Counted from the stretch's first letter, positions 43,133 to 51,717 are shown. The stretch is 64,000 bases of DNA from TMED27 sp041397865 (GCA_041397865.1 JAWKVT010000001.1:558001-622000), one strand, 5' to 3'. The notes: generated from the letters alone by a model not told the origin. Translations and numbers: made by a program.

Positions 43133-43596
43133 TGAGCCTTGGACTGAAGCTTTTTAACATCTTCAAGAAACTCGTTAAAATCCTCCGGCTCGCGGAAATC
43201 CTTATAAACGCTGGCATAGCGGATATAACCGATCTCATCGAGATCTTTCAGCGCCTCCATCACCGCCGCACCGATAGAATCCGATGTAATCTCCTGCTCG
43301 CCACGGGATTCAAGCTTGCGCACAATCTGCGTTGTTGCCTTTTCAATCTGCTCAATCTCAACCGGCCGCTTTTGCAGCGCAATCTGCATGGACTTGATAA
43401 TCTTATCCCGGTCAAACGGCTGCTTTCTCCCCCCATTTTTCAGCACAGTCATCTCACGAAGCTGCACCCGCTCAAAACTTGTAAAACGCTCCTCGCATTC
43501 CGGGCAAAAACGGCGACGGCGGATCGCCGAATGATCCTCCGTCGGACGCGAATCCTTCACCTGCGTTTCTTCATTTCCACAAAACGGGCAGCGCAT
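43129..43596 (-). CDS. nrdR: Transcriptional repressor NrdR
   Basis: The 155-residue protein represses ribonucleotide reductase genes in response to (d)ATP. It has a zinc ribbon (MRCPFCGNEETQVKDSR with the CPEC pair in RRFCPECEERFTSFER) and an ATP-cone (VLKNGGRKQPFDRDKIIKSM). It follows glyA by 24 bp, and the nrdR-ribD link is conserved in alphaproteobacteria. Confidence 0.96.
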   Translation of the reverse strand: MRCPFCGNEETQVKDSRPTEDHSAIRRRRFCPECEERFTSFERVQLREMTVLKNGGRKQPFDRDKIIKSMQIALQKRPVEIEQIEKATTQIVRKLESRGEQEITSDSIGAAVMEALKDLDEIGYIRYASVYKDFREPEDFNEFLEDVKKLQSKAQ

Positions 43597-43620
43597 AACA
43601 GTTACAAGTCCTACATAAAA

Positions 43621-44925
43621 TTACTGATAAATCGGAAAACGCCCGCACAACGCCTTCACCTTGGCACGCACAGCCTTCTCAACCTCAGCGTTTCCTTCCG
43701 CGCCGTTCGCCACAAGGCCGTCCAGCACCTCCAGCACCAGCGCGCCGATCTCCTTCCACTCCGCCGGGCCAAACCCGCGCGTCGTCCCCGCCGGAGTCCC
43801 CAAGCGAATTCCCGAAGTCACAAACGGCTTTTCCGGGTCAAACGGCACCGCATTTTTGTTGCAGGTGATCCCCGCATGCTCCAGCGCCTCATCCGCGGCC
43901 TTACCGGTCAACCCCTTCGGACGCAAATCCACCAGCACAATATGGCTGTCCGTCCCGCCGGTTACAATATCCAACCCGCCCTGCACCAGAACATCAGCCA
44001 GAATCTTCGCATTCTCGACAACCGCCTTCGCATAAACCTGAAAGCTCGGCTGCAACGCTTCGCCAAACGCCACCGCCTTGGCCGCAATCACATGCTCCAG
44101 CGGCCCGCCCTGCAAACCGGGAAAAACCGCAGACTGGATCTTCTTAAAAATCGCCTCGTCATCGGTCAGGATAATCCCGCCCCGCGGCCCGCGCAGCGTC
44201 TTATGCGTCGTCGTCGTCGTCACATGCGCATGCGCGATCGGTGACGGATAAGCCCCACCCGCAATCAAACCCGCATAATGCGCCATATCCACAAACAAAA
44301 TCGCGCCAACCTTATCGGCAATCTCGCGAAAGCGTTTCCAGTCAATGACCCGCGGATAGGCCGACGCACCCGCAATAATCATCTTCGGCTGATGCTCCAC
44401 CGCCAGCGCCTCAACCTCGTCATAGTCAATCAACCCGTCTTCCTTGCGCGTCCCGTATTGAACCGCGTTAAACCATTTGCCCGAAATCGCCGGGGCCGCA
44501 CCATGGGTCAAATGCCCCCCGAAGGCCAAACTCATCCCCAAAATCGTATCACCAGGTTGCAACAGCGCCAGCATCACCGCGCCATTCGCCTGCGCCCCGG
44601 AATGCGGCTGCACATTGGCAAACTTCGAACCAAAAATCTTGCACGCCCGGTCAATCGCGAGTTGCTCCGTCGTATCGACAAATTCACAGCCCTGATAGTA
44701 ACGCTTGCCCGGATACCCTTCCGCATATTTATTCGTAAGGACGGAACCCTGCGCTTCAATCACCGCCCGGCTCACAATATTCTCCGAAGCAATCAGCTCA
44801 ATCTGGTTTTGCTGGCGCACCAGCTCCGCCTCCACCGCTCTGGCAACATCCGCATCCGCGCTCGCCAGATCCGCCGTAAAGAAACCGTCTTCCGTATATT
44901 CGTTTTTCATTTGTGCCATACCCAT
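43621..44925 (-). CDS. glyA: Serine hydroxymethyltransferase
   Basis: This PLP enzyme of about 434 residues converts serine and tetrahydrofolate to glycine and methylene-tetrahydrofolate. The PLP Lys lies in VTTTTTHKTLRGPRGG, with LIASENIVS and YAEGYPGKRYYQGCE near the N-terminus. The ATG at 44925 was chosen because GGAAG is about 7 bp upstream; ATGs one codon before and two codons after are alternatives. It is the first gene of a probable glyA-nrdR-rib-nusB transcript. Confidence 0.95.
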   Translation of the reverse strand: MGMAQMKNEYTEDGFFTADLASADADVARAVEAELVRQQNQIELIASENIVSRAVIEAQGSVLTNKYAEGYPGKRYYQGCEFVDTTEQLAIDRACKIFGSKFANVQPHSGAQANGAVMLALLQPGDTILGMSLAFGGHLTHGAAPAISGKWFNAVQYGTRKEDGLIDYDEVEALAVEHQPKMIIAGASAYPRVIDWKRFREIADKVGAILFVDMAHYAGLIAGGAYPSPIAHAHVTTTTTHKTLRGPRGGIILTDDEAIFKKIQSAVFPGLQGGPLEHVIAAKAVAFGEALQPSFQVYAKAVVENAKILADVLVQGGLDIVTGGTDSHIVLVDLRPKGLTGKAADEALEHAGITCNKNAVPFDPEKPFVTSGIRLGTPAGTTRGFGPAEWKEIGALVLEVLDGLVANGAEGNAEVEKAVRAKVKALCGRFPIYQ

Positions 44926-44942
44926 CATTCTTCCTTTCAAGA

Positions 44943-45374
44943 TTAACAATCACCAAGCTTCTCAACCCGGCGCGCATGCCGCCCGCCCTCGAATGCCGTA
45001 TTCAAAAACACCTCGACAATATCAAACGCCGTCTCCCGTCCGGTCACACGCTCGCCAAGCGCCAGCACATTCGCATCGTTGTGCTGGCGCGTTAGCCGCG
45101 CCATCGTTGTATCGGTGCATAGCCCCGCTCTTACCGCCTTGTTACGGTTCGCCGCAATCGAAATTCCAATCCCGGTTCCGCATATAATTATTCCCTGTTC
45201 AACCTCGCCATTTTCAATTGCTTTGGCAAGCCTGACCCCAAAATCCGGATAATCGACAGATTCTTCGCTATCGGTCCCCAGATCCAGCCACTCAATATCA
45301 TCAAACCGCGCTTTAATCGCTTCCTTCAAAGAATATCCGCCGTGATCCGACGCTATGGCTATTTTGCGAGTCAT
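44943..45374 (-). CDS. rpiB: Ribose-5-phosphate isomerase B
   Basis: The 143-residue enzyme interconverts ribose 5-phosphate and ribulose 5-phosphate. Motifs are IAIASDHGGYSLKE, the VDYPDFG block, IIICGTGIGISIAANR with the catalytic Cys, and HNDANVLALG. The ATG at 45374 was used; a TTG two codons earlier is also possible. It precedes glyA by 17 bp, a common pairing. Confidence 0.94.
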   Translation of the reverse strand: MTRKIAIASDHGGYSLKEAIKARFDDIEWLDLGTDSEESVDYPDFGVRLAKAIENGEVEQGIIICGTGIGISIAANRNKAVRAGLCTDTTMARLTRQHNDANVLALGERVTGRETAFDIVEVFLNTAFEGGRHARRVEKLGDC

Positions 45375-45401
45375 GCACAATATATAGTGTGCCTTGGCCT
45401 T

Positions 45402-45599
45402 CTAAATCAATCCTTTCTTTTTCAGCACATATTCAAGCCGCTTCAAAGCATTGCGCTTGAGCGTCTCCTCCCCCGCATTCACCGGCCCCTGTATGGAAAC
45501 CTCCGTCAACGTCGCCGTATCCATCGCCGAGACTTTCACAAAAGCCCCAACGGGAAAAAACTCGAATATCACCTCACGCCCTTTCAACCCATCACCCAT
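45402..45599 (-). CDS. Small conserved alphaproteobacterial protein (DUF6898-like)
   Basis: The 65-residue protein contains EVIFEFFPVGAFVKVSAMDT and TEVSIQGPVNAGEETLKRNA, followed by LKRLEYVLKKKG. This pattern is found in a short family that is conserved next to glyA/rpiB in alphaproteobacteria and is often mislabelled as serine hydroxymethyltransferase. No biochemical function is established. A TTG at 45611 is an alternative start; neither has a strong ribosome-binding site. Confidence 0.7.
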   Translation of the reverse strand: MGDGLKGREVIFEFFPVGAFVKVSAMDTATLTEVSIQGPVNAGEETLKRNALKRLEYVLKKKGLI

Positions 45600-45720
45600 A
45601 TAACAAAACAACCAAAAAAAAATAATATGAAAAGATTATTGCATCCCTCAAAAAAAATTGCTAACGCTAAAAAACTTTCGATAATTAAAAAACAGTTCAC
45701 GTGTAAAAAAGGACTTTATT

Positions 45721-47445
45721 ATGAGTAACGCCGCCCCAGCAGTCAAACCAATCGCCCCTACAGAAGACAACGATTATGCGATCAATAATGAATTCATTAT
45801 GACGCAGTATTTTAATCAGCAAGCCGTAAAACCTACGCCAATTCGAGAACTTATTGCACGTGAAATTTTTGACAGCCGAGGCAACCCCACAATTGAAGTC
45901 GACGTCATTTTGGAAAGCGGCGCTATGGGACGAGCCAGCGTCCCCTCCGGCGCCTCTGCCGGAACCAGAGAAGCCTGCGAACTCCGTGACGATGACAAGC
46001 GTGGCGTTAAGCAAGCTGTTGCGAATGTTATGGGCGAAATACAAGAAGCGCTTGTAGGCGAAAACGCCGCAAATCAGGCTAACATCGACCAAATCATGAT
46101 TGACCTGGACGGCACAGACAATAAAAGCCGTCTGGGCGCCAACGCCCTCCTCGCCACATCGCGCGCAGTGATGAAGGCCGTAGCTGAAGAGCAATTCAAC
46201 GGTCAGCTCTGGCGTTATATCGGCGGCAATAACGTTGTTGATATGCCCACCCCGATCATCAACATCATCAATGGCGGCGCTCACGCTTCCAATAACATCG
46301 AATTCCAGGAATTCATGATTCAGCCAGCAAATGCAAACTGGACCATGAAAGAAGCGCTCGACAACAGCGCAACAGTCTTCCACCAACTGAAAAAGATATT
46401 AAAAGAAAGAAACATACCGACAACGGTCGGCGATGAAGGCGGCTTCGCCCCCGACTTTGAGTCTCCCCGCGAAGCGCTGGATTGCATCAGAGAAGCCGTT
46501 GACCGCGCCGGGTTCAAAATGGGCCGCGACTTTCTTGTTGCCCTCGATGTCGCAGCAAGCGAATTTTATAAAGACGGCAAATACTTTCCCTACCCGGCGA
46601 AAGACGAAAAAAAAGAGGCTACACCCTATACCTCCGAAGAAATGATTCAGGAACTGGTGAACCTTCGCAAAGACTACCCCGAAATCATTTCAATAGAAGA
46701 CGGTCTCGCAGAAGAAGATTGGAAAAATTGGAAAATTTTAAAAGAAACAATGGCAGAGGATGTCCAGATCGTCGGCGATGACCTCACCGTCACAACCCCC
46801 AAATACATCAAAAGGGGAATTGAGGGAGATACGCACTCAGCGCTGCTAACAAAAGACAATCAGGTCGGCACAGTAACAGAGACCTTAATGGCCATTGAGA
46901 TTTCCAAAGCCGCTGGCCATGGCGTCATCCTCTCCCACCGCTCCGGCGAAACGGAGGACACGACAATCGCCGACATCGCCGTTGCCACAGGGGCGAAACA
47001 AATTAAAACCGGCTCCATGTCCCGTAGTGACAGGATGGCAAAATATAATCAACTTCTCCGCATTGACGAAGAAATCAGAGCGCTCGGCAACACACCGATA
47101 TATCATGGCGGAAACGCCACGGTCCCTTCCGCATACTCAAACCAGCTAAAACAGGGTTTCATATATGCCGCGTCAATGACAAAAGACAGACAAAGTCTGC
47201 CGGAATTTGATGAAGTGGCAGAAATAAGCGAAAGAGAATACAGCACAGGTCAACAGATTCTCATCCTCCATCATAAAGACGGCAAACAAACCGCCTTCGA
47301 CATCAGGAAAGATAAGGAAACAGGCAAACGGGAAATAAAAGACCGCCACGACTATGCCGAAGGAACAACGATAGAAGACATTGAGAAGGCCCTCGCACAA
47401 ACGCAGGAAAAACCTTTCATCGAAACCTATAGACCTGCCGCTTAA
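45721..47445 (+). CDS. eno: Enolase with unusual N- and C-terminal extensions
   Basis: The 574-residue protein contains a complete enolase (about residues 38-470). Catalytic residues are preserved: the His in GGAHASNN, Glu in GDEGGFAP, Asp in LDVAASEFY, Glu in SIEDGLAEEDW, Asp in VGDDLTVTTPK, Lys in LLTKDNQVGT and Lys in KQIKTGSMSRS. It should convert 2-phosphoglycerate to phosphoenolpyruvate. Unlike normal enolases of about 425 residues, it has an extra N-terminus of about 37 residues and a charged C-terminal tail of about 100. Several positions near the active site diverge (LTV for the usual LFV, SMSRS for SPSRS). A good ribosome-binding site (AAGGA) supports the start. It stands alone, not in the usual eno-ftsB-pdhA order. 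Confidence 0.85.
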   Translation: MSNAAPAVKPIAPTEDNDYAINNEFIMTQYFNQQAVKPTPIRELIAREIFDSRGNPTIEVDVILESGAMGRASVPSGASAGTREACELRDDDKRGVKQAVANVMGEIQEALVGENAANQANIDQIMIDLDGTDNKSRLGANALLATSRAVMKAVAEEQFNGQLWRYIGGNNVVDMPTPIINIINGGAHASNNIEFQEFMIQPANANWTMKEALDNSATVFHQLKKILKERNIPTTVGDEGGFAPDFESPREALDCIREAVDRAGFKMGRDFLVALDVAASEFYKDGKYFPYPAKDEKKEATPYTSEEMIQELVNLRKDYPEIISIEDGLAEEDWKNWKILKETMAEDVQIVGDDLTVTTPKYIKRGIEGDTHSALLTKDNQVGTVTETLMAIEISKAAGHGVILSHRSGETEDTTIADIAVATGAKQIKTGSMSRSDRMAKYNQLLRIDEEIRALGNTPIYHGGNATVPSAYSNQLKQGFIYAASMTKDRQSLPEFDEVAEISEREYSTGQQILILHHKDGKQTAFDIRKDKETGKREIKDRHDYAEGTTIEDIEKALAQTQEKPFIETYRPAA

Positions 47446-47535
47446 AATTTCAAACAAAGCACAGAAGGTTTTATTTCTTTGAAAACCTCTGTGCTTTCTC
47501 TATGCCCCTTGCGCCCTTCTGTGGTAAAACGGAGC
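47445..47535 (+). repeat. CTCTGTG-type repeat tract before the acyl-CoA dehydrogenase gene
   Basis: After the enolase stop, the sequence has a CACAGAAGG segment and then CTCTGTGCTTTCTCTATG, CCCCTTGCGCCC, TTCTGTGGTAAAAC. The tract ends four bases before the ATG of the next gene and shares its CTYYGYG-like period and GGT(N)AAAA end with the tracts at 19377-19413 and 49078-49112. Confidence 0.5.
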
Positions 47536-48720
47536 ATGAATCATAAACGTGCAGAATTTAACTGGCAAGACCCGCTCCTCCTCGATGAACTCCTCACGCA
47601 GGAGGAACGCATGATCATGCAAACCGCACGTGACTACGCGCAAGACAAGCTCCTCCCCCGCGTTATCGAAGCCTATAGAACCGAGGAATTCGACCCCGGC
47701 ATCATGAAGGAAATGGGCGCGCTCGGCTTGCTCGGCCCGATGCTGCCCGAACAATACGGCTGCGCGGGTGCCTCCTACACCGCCGCCGGCCTCATCGCCC
47801 GTGAATTAGAGCGCGTCGATAGTGCCTACCGCTCTTGCTACTCCGTTCAATCTTCGCTCGTCATGCTGCCCATCTATCTCTTCGGCTCTGATGAACAAAA
47901 AGAAAAATACCTCCCGCAGCTCGCCAGCGGCGAATATATCGGCTGCTTCGGCCTGACCGAACCCGATGGCGGCTCCGACCCGTCCGACATGCGCACCCGC
48001 GCAAAAACCGTGGACGGCGGCTATTCCATCTCCGGCGCTAAACAATGGATTTCCAATTCCCCCATCGCCGATGTTTTTATTGTCTGGGCCAAAGACGACG
48101 AAGGAAAAATCAGCGGCTTCATCCTCGACAAAGGTATGAAAGGCCTCTCCGCCCCCAAAATCGGCGGCAAGCTTTCCCTGCGCGCCTCGCCAACCGGCGG
48201 CATCGCCATGGATGAAGTTTTCGTTCCCGAGGAAAACCGCCTCCCCACTGCCAAAGGCATCAAAGCACCCTTCACATGCCTGAACTCCGCCCGCTTCGGC
48301 ATCGCATGGGGCGTGATGGGCGCAGCGGAAGATTGCTGGCACCGCACCCGCGAATATGTCATGGAACGCAAAATTTTCGGACGAACCCTGGCAAGCCAGC
48401 AACTCATCCAGAAAAAACTCGCCGACATGCAAACCGAAATCACCCTCGGCCTCGCCGCCTGCCATCGTTTGGGCCGCCTGCGCGACGAAGACCGCGCCGC
48501 GCCCGAAGCCATTTCCCTGCTCAAACGCAACAATTGCGGCAAAGCGCTGGACATCGCGCGGATCGCCCGCGACATGCACGGCGGCAACGGCATCGCAGAC
48601 GAATACCACGTCATGCGCCATATGTGTAATCTGGAATCGGTCAACACCTACGAAGGCACCCACGATATCCACGCCCTTATCCTTGGCCGCGCCATGACTG
48701 GTAAGCAGGCTTTCGGGTGA
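47536..48720 (+). CDS. gcdH: Acyl-CoA dehydrogenase, glutaryl-CoA dehydrogenase type
   Basis: This 394-residue FAD enzyme probably oxidises and decarboxylates glutaryl-CoA to crotonyl-CoA in lysine/tryptophan breakdown. The acyl-CoA dehydrogenase motifs are FGLTEPDGGSDPSDM, KQWISNSPIADVF, RIARDMHGGNG and the catalytic Glu in NLESVNTYEGTHDIHALILG. The DPLLLDELLTQEERM start and the YRSCYSVQSSLVM phrase are typical of GcdH rather than other subfamilies. The ATG at 47536 gives the normal length. The next gene overlaps its stop. Confidence 0.88.
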   Translation: MNHKRAEFNWQDPLLLDELLTQEERMIMQTARDYAQDKLLPRVIEAYRTEEFDPGIMKEMGALGLLGPMLPEQYGCAGASYTAAGLIARELERVDSAYRSCYSVQSSLVMLPIYLFGSDEQKEKYLPQLASGEYIGCFGLTEPDGGSDPSDMRTRAKTVDGGYSISGAKQWISNSPIADVFIVWAKDDEGKISGFILDKGMKGLSAPKIGGKLSLRASPTGGIAMDEVFVPEENRLPTAKGIKAPFTCLNSARFGIAWGVMGAAEDCWHRTREYVMERKIFGRTLASQQLIQKKLADMQTEITLGLAACHRLGRLRDEDRAAPEAISLLKRNNCGKALDIARIARDMHGGNGIADEYHVMRHMCNLESVNTYEGTHDIHALILGRAMTGKQAFG

Positions 48721-49073
48721 TGTTAGCTCTATTCGTCACAATCTTCATCGCCTCCCTTATTGCGATCCCCACAGTGACTGGCTTTTTATTAAAAAAATTC
48801 GGCAATTGGAGTGCAAGAAAAAAGAAATGGGCCTTTACCGCCATATGCGGACTTTTATGCTTCCCTGCGCTTATGCCCGCCGGAATCACCGCTGCGATAC
48901 CATTTCCGAATATGTTTGCGCTTGCGATAATGCTTTACGAAAGTCCTCTAGACACAGCCGTTTTATATTACAAAGCCTGGCCTTTCAACCTCCCCTCCCT
49001 CCTATTCACCGCCCTGATTATGCGTGGAATCGCCGCGATGATTTTTTATGAAAGAAAACAAGATCCCGCCTAA
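48720..49073 (+). CDS. Small membrane protein of unknown function
   Basis: The 117-residue protein has an N-terminal helix (LALFVTIFIASLIAIPTVTGFLL, residues 2-25), then a second and probably third hydrophobic segment, and a basic C-terminus. No family is recognised. Its ATG overlaps the TGA stop of gcdH (TGATG), so it is translationally coupled to it. Confidence 0.6.
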   Translation: MLALFVTIFIASLIAIPTVTGFLLKKFGNWSARKKKWAFTAICGLLCFPALMPAGITAAIPFPNMFALAIMLYESPLDTAVLYYKAWPFNLPSLLFTALIMRGIAAMIFYERKQDPA

Positions 49074-49077
49074 AAAA

Positions 49078-49112
49078 ACCTCCGCGATCTCCGTGTACTC
49101 CGTGGTTCAAAA
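49078..49112 (+). repeat. CTCCGCG/CTCCGTG-type repeat tract
   Basis: CTCCGCGATCTCCGTGTACT followed by CCGTGGTTCAAAA shows the same period of about ten bases and the same GGTTCAAAA ending as the tract at 19377-19413. It follows the stop codon of the membrane-protein gene and precedes the second candidate small RNA. Confidence 0.55.
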
Positions 49113-49124
49113 CCGCAATCAACG

Positions 49125-49320
49125 AATTAGGAATTTTTTCCTTGACAAAAGAAAATATCCCGGATACATTCAAATCAGACTATGCATAGTCTGTAAAAAA
49201 CAGACGGTAAATGGCGCAAGGCTGAGAGCAAAAACGAAAAACGCCATTTGCGAAAAAACAGCTCAGCTATAAACGCGGCAACACCGTCCCGTTTCATATG
49301 GGGCCCCTTATGTTTTTTAA
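49125..49320 (+). ncRNA. Candidate small RNA unit, copy B
   Basis: This is the second copy of the unit at 374-571. TTGACA (49142-49147) and TACATT (49165-49170) again have a 17-bp spacer, but the spacer sequence differs at roughly half its positions, whereas the 17 bases before TTGACA are identical. The 18-bp palindrome at 49176-49193 and the 8-bp stem AAATGGCG/CGCCATTT are unchanged. Differences in the body are five single-base changes, a 2-bp deletion and one further short indel. The IS200-type element begins about 38 bp downstream. No flanking homology extends beyond the unit. Confidence 0.45.
49142..49193 (+). promoter_or_regulatory. Promoter with an 18-bp palindromic operator (copy B)
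   Basis: The layout is identical to that at 391-442: -35, 17-bp spacer, -10, five bases, then the palindrome CAGACTATGCATAGTCTG over the expected start site. Confidence 0.5.
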
Positions 49321-49357
49321 CCGCAACACAAAAAAAAGGAAAAAGAAGAAAAACTGA

Positions 49358-49890
49358 ACAACCCTCGCCTATAAGGCGAGGGGTTAGTTAGGGGTCGATT
49401 GTAAATCGACTGTCCTCTACCGGCTCCCCTTCTTGTTCCTCGATATATTTCTGGATCATCTCATCTGTGATATTTCCGGAACTGATAGCGCAGTACCCAC
49501 GCGCCCAGAAATGTCTGCCCCAGAACTGCTTGCGCAAATGCGCAAACTCAGAGAGTAAAATCCGCGAGCTTATGCCTTTGAGCCATTGCACGATCTGACT
49601 TATATTCTGCGTCGGACGATAGCCAATAAACATGTGCACATGATCGCTCGCGACCTTCCCGGTTATAATCTCAAGCTCGTGCTCCATGGCTATCTGGCGC
49701 AGAACATCTCTGGTGCGCACCGCCACCTCGCCTGTCATCACCCTCTTCCGGTACTTTGGAACCCAGATCAGGTGCACTTTTAAATCCGTCTTCGTGTGGC
49801 TGCCTATCGTATAACGTCGCATAGCGACAGGTATAAACTTCTCTTCGCCTGAAGGCGAGGGATTTTAACCATCCCCGATGGGGACATTAA
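49358..49890 (-). mobile_element. IS200/IS605-family insertion sequence, copy 1 (tnpA only)
   Basis: The 533-bp element is identical to the copy at 57336-57868. The left end carries a perfect 9-bp hairpin (CCCTCGCCT-ATA-AGGCGAGGG, 49362-49382). The right end has TTCGCCT/AGGCGAG at about 49844-49859 and TCCCC-GAT-GGGGA at 49872-49884. There are no direct target repeats, as expected for the family. Both copies follow AACTGA, the likely target. The ends were placed using the restored reading frame at copy 2. Confidence 0.85.
49388..49822 (-). CDS. tnpA: IS200-type transposase TnpA (Y1 HUH)
   Basis: The 144-residue single-strand transposase has the HUH motif at residues 61-63 (HVHMFI) and the catalytic Tyr126 in EMIQKYIEEQ. 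The start MRRYTIGSHTKTDLKVHLIW and the GRHFWARGYCAISSG block are typical. No tnpB is present. The gene appears intact, so the element may be active. Its codon usage and GC content are close to the rest of the window. Confidence 0.93.
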   Translation of the reverse strand: MRRYTIGSHTKTDLKVHLIWVPKYRKRVMTGEVAVRTRDVLRQIAMEHELEIITGKVASDHVHMFIGYRPTQNISQIVQWLKGISSRILLSEFAHLRKQFWGRHFWARGYCAISSGNITDEMIQKYIEEQEGEPVEDSRFTIDP

Positions 49891-49914
49891 AAGAAAACAC
49901 CGGAAACAGAAAAC

Positions 49915-50020
49915 CTTAGTCAAAGAGATTTATTCTCTAACAAGGCGTAAGGAGCGCCGCGTATAACTTATACGCAAGCGACGAAACAACGATGTTAGAG
50001 GATAAAGATCGAAGACTAAG
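49915..50020. repeat. 106-bp imperfect palindrome ending at the ldtR stop codon
   Basis: CTTAGTC (49915-49921) pairs with GACTAAG (50014-50020). Within it, TCTCTAACA pairs with TGTTAGAG, and the centre is GCGTATAA-C-TTATACGC, a perfect 8-bp hairpin. The right edge is directly beside the ldtR stop codon (50021-50023). In size, symmetry and placement it matches the element at 24785-24891, though the primary sequence is only partly similar. Confidence 0.75.
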
Positions 50021-50482
50021 TTAAAACCCGCCGGAGAAATTCGTCTGCCGCGCCCAGAAATTTTCCAGCAACTTAAGCGTCTTGCTCAAATCACCAAGCG
50101 CCTCGTCGGTCAGATCTGATCCGGCAATATCTCTCTCATGCCGCGCGAACATATCCGAAATCATAGTCTTCAGCGCAAGCCCCTTTTCCGAAAGCTTCAC
50201 CCGGATAGAGCGCTTGTCATGCACTGAACGCTCCTGAATCAGATACTCGTTCTCAACCATCTTCTTCACATTGTAAGACACATTGGAGCCCAGATAATAC
50301 CCGCGAATCGTCAATTCCCCGACGGTCATTTCATCATCACCAATATTATACAAAATCATACTCTGCACGTTATTGATGTCCTGTATGTTTTTCTTATCAA
50401 GCTCGACCTTGAGCACGTCCAGAAAATGACGGTGCAGGCGCTCTATAAGTTGAATCGCTTCATAATAAGGTGTCGGTGTCAC
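50021..50482 (-). CDS. ldtR: MarR-family regulator, LdtR type
   Basis: The 153-residue winged-helix protein has the phrases IQLIERLHRHFLDVLKVELD, DINNVQSMILYNIGDDEMTVGEL and RGYYLGSNVSYNVKKMVENEYL, with DKRSIRV in the wing. They match LdtR of Liberibacter and relatives, which controls L,D-transpeptidase and osmotic-stress genes. The start is GTG at 50482, supported by GGAG eight bases upstream. No L,D-transpeptidase gene is adjacent in this window. Confidence 0.8.
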   Translation of the reverse strand: MTPTPYYEAIQLIERLHRHFLDVLKVELDKKNIQDINNVQSMILYNIGDDEMTVGELTIRGYYLGSNVSYNVKKMVENEYLIQERSVHDKRSIRVKLSEKGLALKTMISDMFARHERDIAGSDLTDEALGDLSKTLKLLENFWARQTNFSGGF

Positions 50483-50588
50483 GAATTTGGCTCCAAAAAA
50501 GATTATTCTTTTATTTATACGGACTTAATTTGAAATAATGTAGACAGAACTGTCAAGATACTCAAGGTTTTATTAAATATCCTAAAAA

Positions 50589-51665
50589 TCAAAATATCCT
50601 CACATCTTTCAGATCATATCCGGTAGGCGTAAAGTAAAGGTTAACATCCTCTTCCCGAATATCCTCAAGCCTTTTCGGCGACCATTCCGGGTTTTTGTCT
50701 TTATCTATAATCTGCGCCCGAATCCCCTCATACATGTCACCCTGACGGATAAAATGCTGAACAAGCACAAAGTCCCCCGCGATCACGTCATCAAAATCCT
50801 GCCCCTGCGTTTCTTGAAGCCGCCGCGCCGTAACGGCCAGACTGACAGGGCTGCGGCTGCGCAGCGCCTCCAGCGTGCTTTTCGCAAAGCCCGAACCCTC
50901 CCGCTCCAGCCGCTCTATAATCGCGCCCATATCAAAATCGCAAAAAACAGCTTCAACAACATCCGCATGCTCCGGCACCCCGCATGCCGCCCCGCCGCCA
51001 AGCACCGCCGCCACAGCGGCTTTAAAATCTTCCGCCCCCACAACGCCCGCAACGGCCTCGACAACCGCGCCCGAATCCTCGACATAAAGATCCGCCAGCC
51101 CCACAGAAACTGCGGTTTCCCCGTCAATATCCTGACCGCTCAGCGCCAGATACCGCCCGTAATGATGTCCGCACCGGTGAAGCTGGTACAAACTTCCCAC
51201 ATCGGGAAAAAACCCGATTCTGACCTCCGGCATCGCCAAAACACTCTTCGGCCCGGCAATCCGTACATCGCAGTGCCCCGCAATCCCGTAGCCTCCGCCC
51301 ATCGTAATGCCGTCCATCACCGCCACGCTCGGCTTCGGATAATGGAATATCTGCTTGTTCAGCGAATATTCCTCCGCGAAAAAAACCACCGGCACGCGCG
51401 GGCTGACACGCCCCCGGCGGCAATCCATCCCCGCATTATAAAAGGAACGCACATCCCCGCCCGCGCAAAATGCCCGTCCTCCCGCCGCCTGAAACAAAAC
51501 GGCCCGGACGGAATCATCCCCCTCCCAGCGATGCAAGGCCGCGGCAATGCTTCGAATCATATCCAAAGACAGCGCATTAAGAACATCCGGACGGTTCAGC
51601 GTAATAACGCCCAACCCGCCGCGTATTTCTACCAGCACCTCATCCTCGGGAAAATCTTGATTCAT
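50589..51665 (-). CDS. 3-hydroxyisobutyryl-CoA hydrolase-like protein (enoyl-CoA hydratase superfamily)
   Basis: The 358-residue protein has the crotonase fold with oxyanion-hole phrases GRAFCAGGDVRSFYN and MDGITMGGGYGIAGH, the acidic residue in MPEVRIGFFPDVG, and a C-terminal extension with the LQETQGQDFDDVI and EGIRAQIIDKDKNPEW phrases typical of the HIBCH group of valine breakdown. The ATG at 51665 is used; an in-frame start at 51779 would add 38 unlikely residues. It is divergent from hemB across a 52-bp gap. Confidence 0.85.
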   Translation of the reverse strand: MNQDFPEDEVLVEIRGGLGVITLNRPDVLNALSLDMIRSIAAALHRWEGDDSVRAVLFQAAGGRAFCAGGDVRSFYNAGMDCRRGRVSPRVPVVFFAEEYSLNKQIFHYPKPSVAVMDGITMGGGYGIAGHCDVRIAGPKSVLAMPEVRIGFFPDVGSLYQLHRCGHHYGRYLALSGQDIDGETAVSVGLADLYVEDSGAVVEAVAGVVGAEDFKAAVAAVLGGGAACGVPEHADVVEAVFCDFDMGAIIERLEREGSGFAKSTLEALRSRSPVSLAVTARRLQETQGQDFDDVIAGDFVLVQHFIRQGDMYEGIRAQIIDKDKNPEWSPKRLEDIREEDVNLYFTPTGYDLKDVRIF

Positions 51666-51717
51666 ATCCGAATACCGCCTAAAAGCATGCGTAAAGCTAA
51701 ACAAGGAACTGCCAAGC

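Noticed and set aside
41852..43135. Open frame of 427 codons on the plus strand opposite ribE and ribD
   Set aside because: Shadow of the rib genes with an extreme Arg/His/Pro/Asn composition and no recognisable domain.
47536..48720. Start of the acyl-CoA dehydrogenase at 47479
   Set aside because: The longer form would add 19 residues read through the CTCTGTG-type repeat. The ATG at 47536 begins the family-conserved sequence.
50021..50482. Regulatory link between ldtR and the adjacent IS200 copy
   Set aside because: The insertion is more than 130 bp past the ldtR stop and separated from it by the palindrome, so no effect on ldtR expression is evident.
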